From Aristolochia californica (Eukaryota; Streptophyta; Magnoliopsida; Piperales; Aristolochiaceae), in NCBI GenBank assembly GCA_029961685.1, contig JARWKL010000015.1, positions 22,971,220-23,035,219 of the forward strand: DNA of 64,000 nt. Reading direction: 5' to 3'. Positions 25,301-36,599 of this stretch are shown one piece after another (the stretch's first letter is position 1; every line of letters begins with the position of its first letter). The notes below the pieces were generated by a model. It was not told the origin of the DNA and did not search any database. It saw only the letters and a list, made by a program, of their open reading frames with translations. The position numbers were made by a program, and so were the translations under genes.

Positions 25301-26578
25301 GAATTGGCTGACACTACCTCCTTTTATAACTTTAAGGAAGTGTTTTTTTTTTTGTTGAAAATCTAAATAAAAAAACTTTTAGTGGCTTATATTGAACTAT
25401 ACTTCTTGAATAATCATGATTTAAGTGAAGAAGAATAATAACCCCTTTAAGAGAAGAAGAAGTGGTACATGCCCATATTAGGCCCCGGCTCAAGAGGGAA
25501 TCACAATAAGTAGGCAATCAGTCCTAGTCTTGCAAACCATTAGCAATACAAAGAGAATTGTCAATAACATCAAAGATTTGTGTGTTGATGATAAAGATGT
25601 AGGTGGATAACTCTTATTAGCCAAAGCTAAATAGGGATTACATGCTGAGGAGGCTCAACCTGATTCTTGCACCAACCTTTTACTCGAACCTCAAGCAGGC
25701 AACAGAAACACTCCTTAAAATTTCTCAATCGATGGAGGGGCCAGTGAAGCTCACCTTCCATAGACTCTACGGTGCCCAATCTACTGAAGTAGGAGACAAG
25801 TAATACCATAATGATTTCTGCAATTCTCCACAACTAGCTGGCCCAAATTACATTTAAAGTTTCCATCAAAATTAACCAATGGCCAATAGTAGGATGATAT
25901 AGGAAAAAAGACTAGCTACATGCTTCCAATTTCTCTGAATTACAGCACTAGGGAGGTCAATCCCACAGTGGATCCGGTGAACCTCTTCAAGTGAGTTTCC
26001 CATAAGGCAATTTCTGTCTGAGAGGGTCAACCTTTGTCAATTGTTTGACGTTGAATGTTGCGCCATAGCATGGCTTTTGGACTTGTCATAAATAGGCTTC
26101 ATCACTGGCCTCTTGGATGAAGTTTTTGCTAGTATCAGTGGGTGGTGCCATAATACGATCGATAATATAGTCTATTATCTAGAACATGATAGTTTAGACT
26201 TTAGGACTTGTATCAAATATGTGAATGCTGTCCATATTTCATTTGTAGGTACCTCAATTGTGGTGCGTGGGCAGGGAAGCTATTTTGCTTGGTCATGATT
26301 GTGGATTTCTTGTTGTGGCGTCTGTTAGAGCTGCTGCAGGTAGCTGCTTAATGTACTTTTACTTTATTTTTTTATTACTAATCTTGTTTAATTGTGAAGT
26401 AATGGAAGGAGTCCTGCATTTGAAATACTCAGTTTAATTAAATTGTATGGTTCAGCCTTCAAAGAATATAGAGGAGGTACCTGAGCTAGCATTTTTTGAA
26501 GATCTACAAGTACACAAGCCTCAGAATTTTGAGCAAGGGGTACAAGCCAAAAGCAGATTGGGGCCAAAGTTTTCTTGA
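19381..26578 (+). CDS. PIGA: PIG-A / SETH2-like GlcNAc-PI synthesis catalytic subunit
   Basis: GT4-family glycosyltransferase. By family knowledge it is the catalytic subunit of the ER complex that transfers GlcNAc from UDP-GlcNAc to phosphatidylinositol, the first step of GPI-anchor synthesis. Coding exons: 19381-19500, 21164-21736, 23203-23357, 24328-24418, 24533-24649, 24996-25099, 26249-26339, 26456-26578. All have GT-AG borders and phases join to 457 codons plus TGA (Arabidopsis SETH2 is about 450). Motifs: [16 protein letters not shown] near the N-terminus, [61 protein letters not shown] (E-x7-E-type donor site) and a C-terminal hydrophobic segment [19 protein letters not shown] that should be the ER membrane anchor. 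The ATG was chosen because [16 protein letters not shown] matches the family start. The C-terminus is somewhat longer than usual. Introns 1 and 2 exceed 1.4 kb and hold transposon debris. Confidence 0.95.
19944..19971. repeat. Poly-A run in PIG-A intron 1
   Basis: About 28 A residues follow CCCCACCCCCC. It may be the tail of a retroposed sequence, but no source element is recognisable upstream. Confidence 0.6.
22440..22670 (+). mobile_element. Copia gag fragment in PIG-A intron 2
   Basis: The frame 22483-22650 reads [18 protein letters not shown], then [15 protein letters not shown]. This is the conserved N-terminal gag motif of plant Copia elements (LNGSNYxxWSRSV), with the expected Trp replaced by TAG. 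No pol domain is nearby, so it is a short relic within the intron between 21737 and 23202. Confidence 0.8.
22730..22825 (-). mobile_element. tRNA-derived SINE fragment in PIG-A intron 2
   Basis: On the minus strand TAGCGCAATGG (22807-22797) resembles a Pol III A box (TRGCNNAGYGG) and GGGTTCAGTCTC (22766-22755) a B box (GGTTCRANYC). Spacing is tRNA-like and the sequence continues ATGGGGGTGTAG, as in Au-type plant SINEs. No tRNA cloverleaf is intact. Confidence 0.5.
23775..23870 (+). mobile_element. Possible second SINE-like sequence in PIG-A intron 3
   Basis: TGGCCTGTAGTGCAG (about 23778) and GGTTCAAGCTC (23848-23858) resemble degenerate Pol III A and B boxes about 70 bp apart. The match is weak, and no tail or duplication was found. 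Confidence 0.25.
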
Positions 26579-27831
26579 TATATGAGTCCCTCAGTATGCA
26601 TTTCCTATGGACTCTTCTTGCGAAGGAATTTGACGGTCTAGTGCTAGCTCAAACTCAATTTTGTGCGAGCTTGCATGCCAACCTGGAACTATGGGTAGGC
26701 AGCTTGCTCCATGACCATGATGGTTGGAGTCGGATTTATTTTCAGTTTCATGACATTAGCTCTCAGCTTTCAATGTCTGTGATCCGACACCCTGATCTGT
26801 CAATCCAATGAGCTTGAGCACTTGCAAAAAACCTCATGGGTTGTAATATACGCATGTGACAGCTTCAATCTCCATTAAGGTTTCTGAGTTAAGAAAAGCA
26901 GATTCAGCACAATTTAAAAAACAGCCAAACATAATGGACTGGAGAAATCAACGATTTCAATCAAAATGGGAACTTTTTTAGTTGAGGAGAGAAAAAAGAG
27001 GTAGCAGTGTGACAGAGAATAGAGAGACTGATTCATTTCCATTAGCATGTCCAAAAGGACTGTTAAATAAAACATCCTCACATTATCCTTGCTTAAAACT
27101 GTAACTGAAGCACATAAAAAAAGGTATTATCTCTTCCAACTGTTTCAACTTTTCACTTACACTGCAATGAACATAAAAAAATACATTGAATATAATTAGA
27201 AGACAACAAGAAAACAAATTGTAGTACCAGCTTAAAACTAGATTATTGAACAAGAAAGACAACAAAAACCTCTTTGTGAGAAAAGGTATTATCTCTTCCA
27301 CTACTTGAATAAGAACTAGGTCAGAGTCCTTTGGAGGTGTCCAGCTTCCTAAAGCAACTGTTTGAAGTAGTCAAAGATATGAACCAGTGTTAGTTGAACT
27401 GGTAGCAAAAATGCTTAAAACTGTAACTGAAGCACATATAAAACTAGCACTCGAATTTTCTATAAATAGGCAAAATCATAGTAGTGACCTTGTTGCCAGT
27501 ACCCATAGAATCACCAATGCCAGGTCATGTTTACCTCACAAAGATCCACATAGTCTTCGCAAGATCGTAATACTATTTAACCATTCAAAATATTTATCGA
27601 CCAAATAATACTATCTAACCATTCAAAAAAATTACCAACTGATGTTATTTCCTCTCATACCAATGATCTATTTCTTAAAAAAAAAAAAAAAAAAAAAACC
27701 AAAAAGAACTACTAGCATTTGCTTTTTAAAACTCAAGCAAATGCACATCATATCTAGATGGTTTTGGATGGTCTATCACCCAAACATCTCCTCCATTAGT
27801 AGTTGCAGAATTTTTCATGACTTGGATTTGT
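26579..27831. other. Intergenic, convergent 3' ends
   Basis: This lies between PIG-A (+) and the unknown gene (-), so it should contain both 3' UTRs. The sequence GTAACTGAAGCACATA occurs at about 27100 and 27422, a short direct repeat. An A-run is at 27678-27700. No other gene is recognised. Confidence 0.5.
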
Positions 27832-29913
27832 TCAAGCTAGAAACTTCTTCAAGGGATAAGGGAAATGAAGAGTTGAAGCATTTGGCCTTGAATCCCCAAT
27901 GCTCTCTACTTCATCATCTGAATGGAATCCACAAAACTGTATGCCTTTGTCAAGATTCATATGGGGATTGTCAAGCCGCAAATTGAAGTAAATGTTGGAG
28001 CTCTTATCCTCATTTACATTTGATTCATCATTGTCACTAATCTCACTTTCCGGATCCTCCATAAATGCCTCTACGAATTCTTGATCAAATTCATGGTCAG
28101 GCAACATATCCCAAATCAGCTGACTAAGCTGAGCACTCGCATCTAAAACACATTCGACCTCTTCTTCCATTTTTTCCCTTGAGAAATAGTATTGGAATTT
28201 TCGGCGCGACTTCCTATTTATAAAAGCAATCACTTTTCTAAAAGTTTTTGGAACACCCACATCCCCACATTCAAAAAGATACCCAATCAACAACTTTCTA
28301 AATGTTGACCGAAATTTCTTTGTTGGTATTTCAGTTTTTGGATCTAGCATATGTTGCACCTGTTTCAACTCAACATACCTAACCTTCGGAAGGGCTTGGA
28401 GGGCTTTTAAGATTTCATTCTGTATTTCTTGTCTCAGGAGGAAAATAAAGAAACTCTGGTAAGTGAAAATAATAAATTCCACCAACTTTGAGTGATAATG
28501 CTGCAACTGCCATGGCATTAGCTAATGGTTCCAACAGCTCTTCTCCTACATTCTGGTCCACAAGCATATGAGACCAAATCCTGTGAACATTTTGAATTAG
28601 AAAACTGCGGCTCCAACCATATCGGTACTTCAACTGAGGAACATATTTCACTCCCTTCAGCTTTCTTTGCATCGCAAGCAACGTCAGTGTACAAAAGTCT
28701 CCCTAGCACCATCTTACAGGCAGAGATAAGCGACTCAGAGATTGGGGTTACACATGCATGGCCATCTTCTCGAAAATTGCGTTGCTCCATGAAAATTTGA
28801 GATAATGGTTCTATGTATTCCTTGTATCTTGATTCTAGGAATAATTTACGAAGATGCCTCTTTACTAGCTTTTTCATTACTGGACGGGTTTTCTGAAATT
28901 TAATTGAGCTTCCTGTTAGGATGTTAGTTACGCAAAAGAGCCCAAAGTTGTTTAGGTTGTCAAGATCAGAAATTATAACCCTGTATATGATGGATGGTTC
29001 GTCCACTTTAGTGTTAAATATTTGTGCATAATCCTCAACCACACAAAGCTCCTCTTGTTTAGACAATAACGCTCCATATCCCCTCTCAATAGATCTCTTT
29101 ACAATCTCAGCAGAGACATAAATCATCACAATTTAAGGTATGATCAGTAAACAGAGATGAGAGTGATCATGTGCCCTTTCATTGCAGTTTGAACAATTCA
29201 AAGAAGATTATTTTCAACTGCAGATAGAAGAATACAATCTTATTAATTTTTTTGAAAGAAGAATTTTTTCAAATAATAGTAAAAGGAATATAAAAAATCA
29301 TTGCATTAAAGATAATCAATCTTTGGGGATGTTAAATTCAGAGAAACTAGAATGCACTCAGAGAAGCGCAATAAAAAGGAACTTACATCTTCGTCTCGGA
29401 GAAATGATTCAAACAAAGACCTTAATCACAACCACCAATATACCAGAAATCAGTATTGTACTGTTAAATGAAAACATCAAGGAGAGCAATTTAAACAGAA
29501 TAGCATAGTTGTTTTCATGTAATCAATCCAAAATGGTCACCCATTAAGAAAGAAAAAAGTAACTCACTTATCTTTCAAAAGATTTGGTACTATAGTATGC
29601 TTTTGAACATGCCTAGATCTCGACCATGACGGCAATCCCATCAACCAACTGCATTATTCAGTATAGAATTTTTATGAAAGCACATAAACCATGAAACCAT
29701 TTACCATTGATATTGGCATTCAAGCACATCAGCTAGATACTAATACGTGCTTAGCGAGGATGGGAAAGTTTATTTCAACTATTGGATAGCAACAACTGCA
29801 GACAAGTGAAGAGAATTAAAGAGCATTGCAAACCTCTTTTTGATTTTAAGCATCTTTTCTTCATGCTGAATGGAAGAACATAACTTTTTAACATCCTGGG
29901 CAATGAAGTCCAT
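27832..29913 (-). CDS. Uncharacterised plant protein, 6 exons, about 441 aa
   Basis: I do not recognise this family. Proposed coding exons, 5' to 3': 29913-29834, 29648-29568, 29420-29387, 29105-28710, 28633-28487, 28419-27832. All use GT-AG introns and phases agree (442 codons with TGA). The start MDFIAQDVKKLCSSIQHEEK is followed by a basic WSRSRHVQKHTIVPNLLKD segment. The middle is mixed helical (VKRSIERGYGALLSKQEEL, LVKRHLRKLFLESRYKEYIE), with SFLIQNVHRIWSHMLVD and EELLEPLANAMAVAALSLK later. The C-terminus is acidic (EDPESEISDNDESNVNED). There is no clear signal peptide or membrane span. The weakest point is the 76-nt intron at 28709-28634: the coding frame must change there, and a frameshift is the alternative. 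It is convergent with PIG-A. Confidence 0.7.
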
Positions 29914-30119
29914 TGTCAAAGCTCGACAAAATCAAAAGATACCCACACTACCAAAACAGTCCTGTCAAAGAAAAATAAGCAGTCATGGAATCTCATCTAC
30001 TAGAAACAATAGAACATAAAGCAGCCAAAGACATCAATAGAAGTTCATGCCACGTAAAGCATCAATCAGCGGTCCAAATAACAGTTCCCCCATGAAGATA
30101 AGAGATGTAAACTGGCCCT
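29914..30119. other. Upstream region of the unknown gene
   Basis: Probable 5' UTR and promoter of the minus-strand gene. No clear TATA box or other motif was identified. Confidence 0.35.
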
Positions 30120-30380
30120 AAATTACTTGCCTATTTTCTTTTCAAAAACAACGAGAAAGAGAATGTATGGATAGAATTATGAGTTATTACATTGAAGCCT
30201 AAATAACTTAAAACCTAAATGAGTAAGAATCACTATTCAAGGAAGAGTGCTTGCTACAAAATGATGTTGGCAGGAAACACCGTCTCTAGCAAGAGAATCA
30301 GCAATACATTCACAAATCTAATCGTGTACTTCCACTCAATGTGAAGCAGGCCTGTCAATGATCCAGATCCAATCTGAATA
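30120..30380 (-). mobile_element. LINE 3' end (RNase H tail), minus strand
   Basis: On the minus strand, at about 30312-30239, ECIADSLARDGVSCQHHF followed by VASTLP and a stop is the C-terminal RNase H signature of plant LINEs. A 3' UTR-like stretch follows, ending near GTTGTTTTTGAAAAGAAAA. The 5' part is absent, which is the usual 5' truncation of LINE insertions. Confidence 0.7.
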
Positions 30381-30769
30381 CAGATCCAAATTTTACAGAT
30401 AGTTATACAAAATGGAGTTCCAACATAAATAAACCAAATATGGAATGAGGGATAAAACCTTGCACTAAACTGGAACAGGAATCACGATATCTGGATCCAG
30501 TAAATATCCAAACTGAAACTTCAGCCATTAGAGGTATGTCCAACAGTGCACATTAGTTTGATGCTTCAATTACCCTAACCCCCTCTCTACTCTGTCAATA
30601 GTTTACAAGCTTTTGCACACAAGTCATAACCTGAAATGAATATCAGAGGTCAATGTGGACATATGGTGTTCCATTCATACATGGAGAAGATTCTTTTTTC
30701 TTCCTTCCATACAAGCAGCTCCCAAGGATCCCACTGGAGAGGTGCATGCACATTGACTTCTGAGGGAGT

Positions 30770-31935
30770 CGTGCTTTGTTGTCGACTTACTGCAGCTGAG
30801 TGAGTCGAATTTTATGGGGAACCCTCCTCAACCAAATTCTCATAGTAGACAATCTTAGAAGAAGAGGGAACTCAGTTCCAAACAACCTATATGATTTTTG
30901 TGCAAAAGTAGAAGAAACCGTCAATCACCTGATACTGCATTGCCCATTCGCTTGGCAGGTCTAGATGCACTTCTTAAACAAGCTAGGGATTAGTAGCTAC
31001 ATCCCAGGTAGCCTTAAAATGATCAGCCAAATGGCCAAAGGCACTCAGCCTCCAAGTCTAGGTAAAGCTCTCTTGTCAGCCTATATTGCTCACACTCCAT
31101 GGGGGCTATGGGTTGAAAGGAACAACAGAAGATTCAATAACAAGTTTTCCTCGATTCAAGAAGTCACATATTGGATCGCATGGATGATAGCCGCTTGGAT
31201 TAACAACAGGATAGAATTTGAGGAAAAGACCCTTCTATTTGAAAGAATTGGCTGCCGGTTGCCCAAATGTCTAAGCCGGCTACCCAACCACTATGAAAGA
31301 ATAGTTCCCCCTCCTTCCCCCCAATGGAACCTTGTAGTTGAATTTTGATGGTTGCACACTGGGTAATTCGAGTATAGCAGGATTTGGAGGTGTCATCAGA
31401 AATTGGGAAGGTACTACTCTGATCACCTACTCAGGACCTCTTAGCACAGAGGAACCTTGAAGTTGAAATTTGATGGTTGTGCAATGGGTAATCTGAGTAT
31501 GGCAAAATTTAGAGGCGTCATCAGAAATTGGGAAGGTATTGCGCTCGCCTACTTAGGACCTCTCGGCACTTCAGACTCCACCTCAGCTGAGATTCAAACT
31601 CTTCTTCCAGATCTCCTCCTCTTCTGCCAACCAGTAAGTGGTGAGCTTCAAATCGAAGGCGACTTCAAAGAGGTGATTGGATGGCGCTTCTTAGCATCTG
31701 AACCCCCACGACGCTATTGGAAAACATATTATGAGATTGTTGATGTTGTATCTTCTATTGATTGTACCTGGACTCATGTCCTCAAATCAGCTAATTCTTT
31801 GGCTGCTTCTTTGACAAAACAAAGGGCCTCCCTCCAATCGCTCATTGTCTCGGGAAACCCTCTAGTCTAGCCTTTTGTTTGTGTTTTTTCCTGGCTCTGC
31901 CTTGAATAAAATTTGCTTTCTTCAAAAAAAAAAAG
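30770..31935 (+). mobile_element. LINE 3' fragment: zf-RVT plus RNase H, with A tail
   Basis: VDNLRRRGNSVPNN (about 30848), then EETVNHLILHCPFAWQVW, is the zinc-binding domain (one of the usual Cys pair is missing). WGLWVERNNRRFNN follows. The RNase H domain starts KLKFDGCAMGN at about 31457 and ends SANSLAASLTKQRASLQSL near 31,830. The 3' end is TTGAATAAAATTTGC then an A-rich tail at about 31,924. The domain start is duplicated in tandem (see 31326-31575). Confidence 0.85.
31326..31575 (+). repeat. 125-bp tandem duplication at the LINE RNase H start
   Basis: GGAACCTTG.AGTTGAA.TTTGATGGTTG begins at 31326 and again at 31451; both copies continue through GTGTCATCAGAAATTGGGAAGGT or its near match. 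A 125-bp period shifts the frame, so the first copy cannot be translated together with the second. Confidence 0.88.
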
Positions 31936-32814
31936 ATAAAATAAAATAAAAATGCTGCAGCTATTAAACTTGTTAACTGACCTTCATCCTCTTAAATGTA
32001 ATTTTGAGTATATGACATCACATAAACGAGTAGTTAAAGGGAGCTATGGAGAAAGATGGACATATTTGAAGTTGCCTATTTGTGTCCACTTAGTATTTCC
32101 AAAGATTCATTCTAATTCCACATTGACACCATATAAAGAATTGTTATCAAACTTCCTTCAATTTCTCTCTTCCTCTATGTCTAGTTCTTCTTATCAGCTA
32201 CCGTTTCTACTTTTATGCATGTAATTGTGGTCTAAATGGCAAAGAAAAGGAATGTTGTGGGTCTGGTCAAGCAATCACGCCGCCAGAACAGGTTCACAAA
32301 CATGGATTTCCTTTTTGAAGACACATTAAGAGGCAACTTTTCTCTTGTTTCTTTGTGAATTTGAAAACAGTTTCTTGACATATGAAACCAGAGACTCCTA
32401 GTTCCAGTTTCATCAGCCACAGTCATTGTTTCCCCTAATTCCTATATTAATTTGGTCCATTTTTCTACAACATTGTGTAAAAGGATGCATTCCATAATGT
32501 GTTGTTTGGTTCTTAATTTGATATTATTTATGTTAAGAAAAAAAGTTTCAATAGCACATTTGGTTAATAAAAGCTCATATAAAATGGACTTGGTATGGAT
32601 TCTCTGCAATGTCTAGAAAGGATATAGTTGGCAACACTTTCTTGGAATTGGATTTTCACAGACCCTACAAATCACCTAGTTGGTTGTAAATGAATATAAA
32701 TTTTACTATAAATTGAGCCCATTCACATCCAGAGATTGGCCGCGTCCAGAGGTTTCCTAGACCAAAGTGTTCAAAGATCTTTTCTCAGTTGCTTGGTTTA
32801 TATGTGCAAAAGAT
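31936..32814. other. Non-coding, nothing recognised
   Basis: No convincing protein motif in any frame and no clear repeat. AT-rich. Confidence 0.4.
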
Positions 32815-33250
32815 TTTTTTTTTGAAAGAAGGGTGTGAAAATCTATTGCAAAGAGGAGAGAATACAATACCTAGCTAAGGTGGCCTTCCTCCACAACAAG
32901 CTGTTGGAGGGAAACTCCCTTTTCAGCTTGAATATCTGCTAAATAATTAGCAGATCTAGGAATGTAATTCCACTTACAGTGTATTTGAGAAAATAAAAAC
33001 ATATATCCTCATATAACTCCCAATGCTGCCAAGGAGGTTTTTGAAGGCTTCGTATACCACTTGATAACTACTTTTGAATCACCTTCAATGCAGAGAATGC
33101 TCTCCATCTTTTGCTTGAAGAGTTTTAAACCATTATACAGCCCGTGTAACTCAGCACTTGTTGAAACTGATATACCAATCGGACCCGCATATGTGCAGAA
33201 GATTCAACACTAGCTTCTATAAATGTGAATGCAGAGCCAAAAAAACATTT
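32815..33250 (-). mobile_element. LINE 3' fragment (RNase H), minus strand
   Basis: The minus strand reads GLYNGLKLFKQKM, SILCIEGDSKVVIKW, then CKWNYIPRSANYLAD and GVSLQQLVVEE. This is the RNase H domain and C-terminal tail of a plant LINE, ending in CTTTCAAAAAAAAA at about 32,815. Only the 3' end is present. Confidence 0.82.
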
Positions 33251-34650
33251 TATGTGGATCCACTGAATTTCCTCTTTCATAGAGGTGGGCACAGGCCAAC
33301 ATTCTATCAATTATCGATCAAAAGTTTGATCATATCACAGGCATCAAGTAGAGCTAGAACAGGTAATGATAAACCACAAGTAGGTCAAATGATTAGGGTC
33401 AGGCACAGCAAACAATGACAAGTCAAACAAAAACAAGAGCGGAGATATGTTAGTCTACATTAACCATCAATTAAAGGCTATGTGAGAGAAAGACGAACAA
33501 GCTAGGTTGGATAGGCTAATTTTTTTTTAAGCTCTTGGACAAAGAGGACCCAACAATTCAAGTCTACTAAAGATACACCAAACAATAGATAATCAAAAGT
33601 TATTATTGGCCTCTTTTCATTTGAAAGGGAAAACACTACATTAGTTTGGTCTTGACGCTTCCACTACATCCCCTATCTTTCATACATCAGTCATTGGAGA
33701 TGCCAATGACTACTTGTAGATGCAGAATTTGATCCTTGATTATTTGCCACAACTACAAAAGTGTGGGGACATGGGACAACAGATGATACACAAAAAAATG
33801 TGACTGAACCACGATGACAAAGCTCTAACAGGGCGGACTAAACATAAGAACTTTATGGGATTTTATTAGTTTCAACAGGTAAGATGGACTTTATGATTTT
33901 AATTAGGGTTAGTTTAGCTCTAAATATATTTTAAGAACAATGAAGGGTATTTCAGAAAAACAAGGGTATTTTGAAAAATTAGATGAGATTAGAGTTTTAA
34001 GGAAGAATCAGCGACACAAATAGAAAACGATTTGACCTTTAAAAAAGTGGATTTAGAAGTTGAAGGTATGCATAAGAGATTTTCTACAAGAGGACAACTA
34101 TCCTCTTAAATATTACATAAACTTCCTGTATCATAGTGTTAGCCATAGAGGGCACTACAATCAATTATGATTTCACAATAATGAGCAGGGCCAAGCTTAT
34201 TAGGAGTATGATTCCTCAAACAAGGAAAATATCCACAGATAAAAATCCAGAAAAAGAGTAGTCAGGTCATTGTCTAAATAATTTAGTAAACGTAGATATC
34301 ATTTCTAGAGTAAAAGTAGCTAGGAATTAATAATACATATGGGCATATAAAATGCTTCTACCCAATAACACAGAGGTAAATATGTTTCAAATGTCACGGT
34401 TATGCCCATCTAAGCGTACATTTCCATTTCACAAAATCTCATTTTTCAAAGGAAGTTTTACTGATTATCTATGAAACAATGAGGATATTACCAACATTCA
34501 TCGACAAACTATTCCTGAATTACATTTGTTTTATTTAGGTTGAAAATGCCCTTAGTTTCACTGCAAGCCAAGCTATCATTCTCAAGACAGCTAGAGGAAG
34601 AGAAAACAAATACAAAACCCATGCCAAAAAAGAATACTAGAGAGCTTGAC
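33251..34650. other. Non-coding, nothing recognised
   Basis: No supported coding frame. At about 33,850-34,020 there is AT-rich sequence with AAGGGTATTTCAG and AAGGGTATTTTGAAA, similar in style to degraded LTR sequence, but no borders were found. Confidence 0.35.
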
Positions 34651-36572
34651 AAGGGGTGGCATCGAGTCAAGCCAAGCTCGAACCTGCGTATGTTCAAGCT
34701 GGGCTTGATTTAAATACTTTGAACTCAAACTCAAGCCAAGCCCAGCCTCAAGCCTAAAATTGGAATCGCTCGAGCCCAATAATTTTAACCGAGTTCAAGC
34801 TCCAACCTACAGTAAAAACTTTGCATAAAATACATGTCAAGGAAATTGTATATAAAATTATGCCTAAATTTTACTTAAATTTGGGTATGACCTCTACATA
34901 AAATTGGGCATCACCATCTTCTCTCTCTTTCTCCCCCTCCTAATTCCAAATTTAAAGGAATCCGATTAAAGAGGTTTTGGATACAACATAGAGCAAATGG
35001 TAATGAAGCTTCCATTGTAACACTCCATAACAAAACAGAAATTTAAAGAGACAGCCACATTTCTTCAAAAATAGTTAAGCTTTGTCCTTTTCTTCTTCCT
35101 CCTGACATTTTCTTATTTTTCAGAAACAAATAACTGCTCAGTTTTCAAATTAGTACCCCTAAGCCTTTTTTTATCTAGTAACTATCAACCTATATCAAAT
35201 TTTCCCAACTATGTTGAGGTTAGCAAATTATATATTGTCAGAAATATCTTTGAGTCTAGTTTCAAACTCAAAAATAATTTTTTCAGACATACAGATAATA
35301 TAAAGAAACTACCAAAACAAAAAAAATAAAAAAGAATCAGGAGATTATCAAAACATCAGAAAACAAAAATAAAATAAAAGAAAGAAGCAAGCTAAAGATA
35401 TGTCACTGCCATCACGTCCTTGAAAACTGAGGCCTTTGTGCATTCTAGACAGATGGACTGTTTGATCTATGACTAAACCTGACCTGTACTCTAATACATA
35501 ATAAAAATAATATAAGAAATATAATAAAGTGAATAAATAATAATAAAACTACCTATATATGGCAATGGAGATAGGGTTCCGTTTGTTTTTCTTGTTCTTC
35601 ACGAAAGAATTAGATAGTTATCAAAAGGAGTAGAAGCAAAGATTGAAAAGAAAATGGAGATTTGAAACTGACGTGAGAAGAGCAGGAGTTGCAGAGCAGT
35701 CCCACCAAACAGTATTCAATTCAAAAGTTAGTATGTATTGGCAACGTAAAGAAGTAGCAGGTTTTTATGGGTTTCATTGCCCTTGGAATCTATTCACCTT
35801 CGTTGCCCATCATGCATCGGTTGTGGACTATTGGTGTGTTTTCTAAATTAAATTTCCCAACCCGAAGAACAGAATACGGACCAACAGGGCGATGAGTAAT
35901 TGGATCCAAGTCAACAACAGGAAGAACGAGACGATCAGTAAAAAAAAAAAGTAGTTAGAGATTAGTAAGAGAGATTAAACACTGACGTAAAAGCAGAGCT
36001 TGAATTTGAGTCCTGTATCTAATAAAAATAAATTTTAAAATTGCTGATATTACTGGACGAGAGAAATAGACTATAAGGTGTCTGCATTTATATCTAACAA
36101 AAAAAACCAAGCTCGTAAATAGTATTTCTGATGTTGTTAGAAGAAAATAAATAGAAACCAAATCTTTCACAAAACGATAGATTCATAAGTAGAAAAAAAT
36201 AAATAAAAAATAAGAAAATCGAACCTTTCACAAAACCGAACCTTGACGAGAAATTTCTCTTTTTATGTCGGCAACAATTAATGTCGGCGAAAACCGGTTG
36301 ATTGAAGAGGCTGTTGAAAAAAAATGGCACCGTTCGGCGGTGAAGAAGGTGATGGCACTGTTGAAACAGGGCATCCCTCCGGGCAGAATCCGAGAGTTTT
36401 CTGACTCTAGCGATTTGTCAGAGAAGACGAGATAAGTGGAGTCGTGGAGAGTGGACGGGAGAGGAAGAGAGACTGAGAGGAGAGAACGGCGATTTTTCCG
36501 TCGCCTCTCCGCAACTCTGATTTTTCCGTCCCGTCTCGGCTCACGAACCGAACCGTTGTCAAGCCTCGTGTA
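34651..36572 (+). mobile_element. Non-autonomous hAT derivative (about 1.9 kb)
   Basis: The left end AAGGGGTGGCATCGAGTCAAG, with the family's subterminal Cys-Gly-type motif zone and ATAAAATT/GGGTATGACC sequence, matches the hAT at 11063 and the copy at 6799. A diverged right end is suggested by GGCTCACGAACCGAACCG..AAGCCTCGTGTA at 36536-36572, compared with GGCTCGCGAACCGGCTCGG..AAGCCACCCCTA in the large element. No matching 8-bp duplication remains, so the right border is tentative. No transposase is present. Confidence 0.6.
36265..36435 (+). CDS. 56-codon open frame in the hAT derivative, unknown
   Basis: The ORF MSATINVGENRLIEEAVEKK continues through WHRSAVKKVMALLKQG and PPGRIREFSD to TAA. 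Its amphipathic, charged composition looks more protein-like than surrounding sequence. I do not recognise the family. It lies near the right end of a non-autonomous hAT element and could be part of a captured host gene. It might also be chance. Confidence 0.3.
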   Translation: MSATINVGENRLIEEAVEKKWHRSAVKKVMALLKQGIPPGRIREFSDSSDLSEKTR

Positions 36573-36599
36573 AGGGAGGGAGGGGAACTTTAGGTCCAA

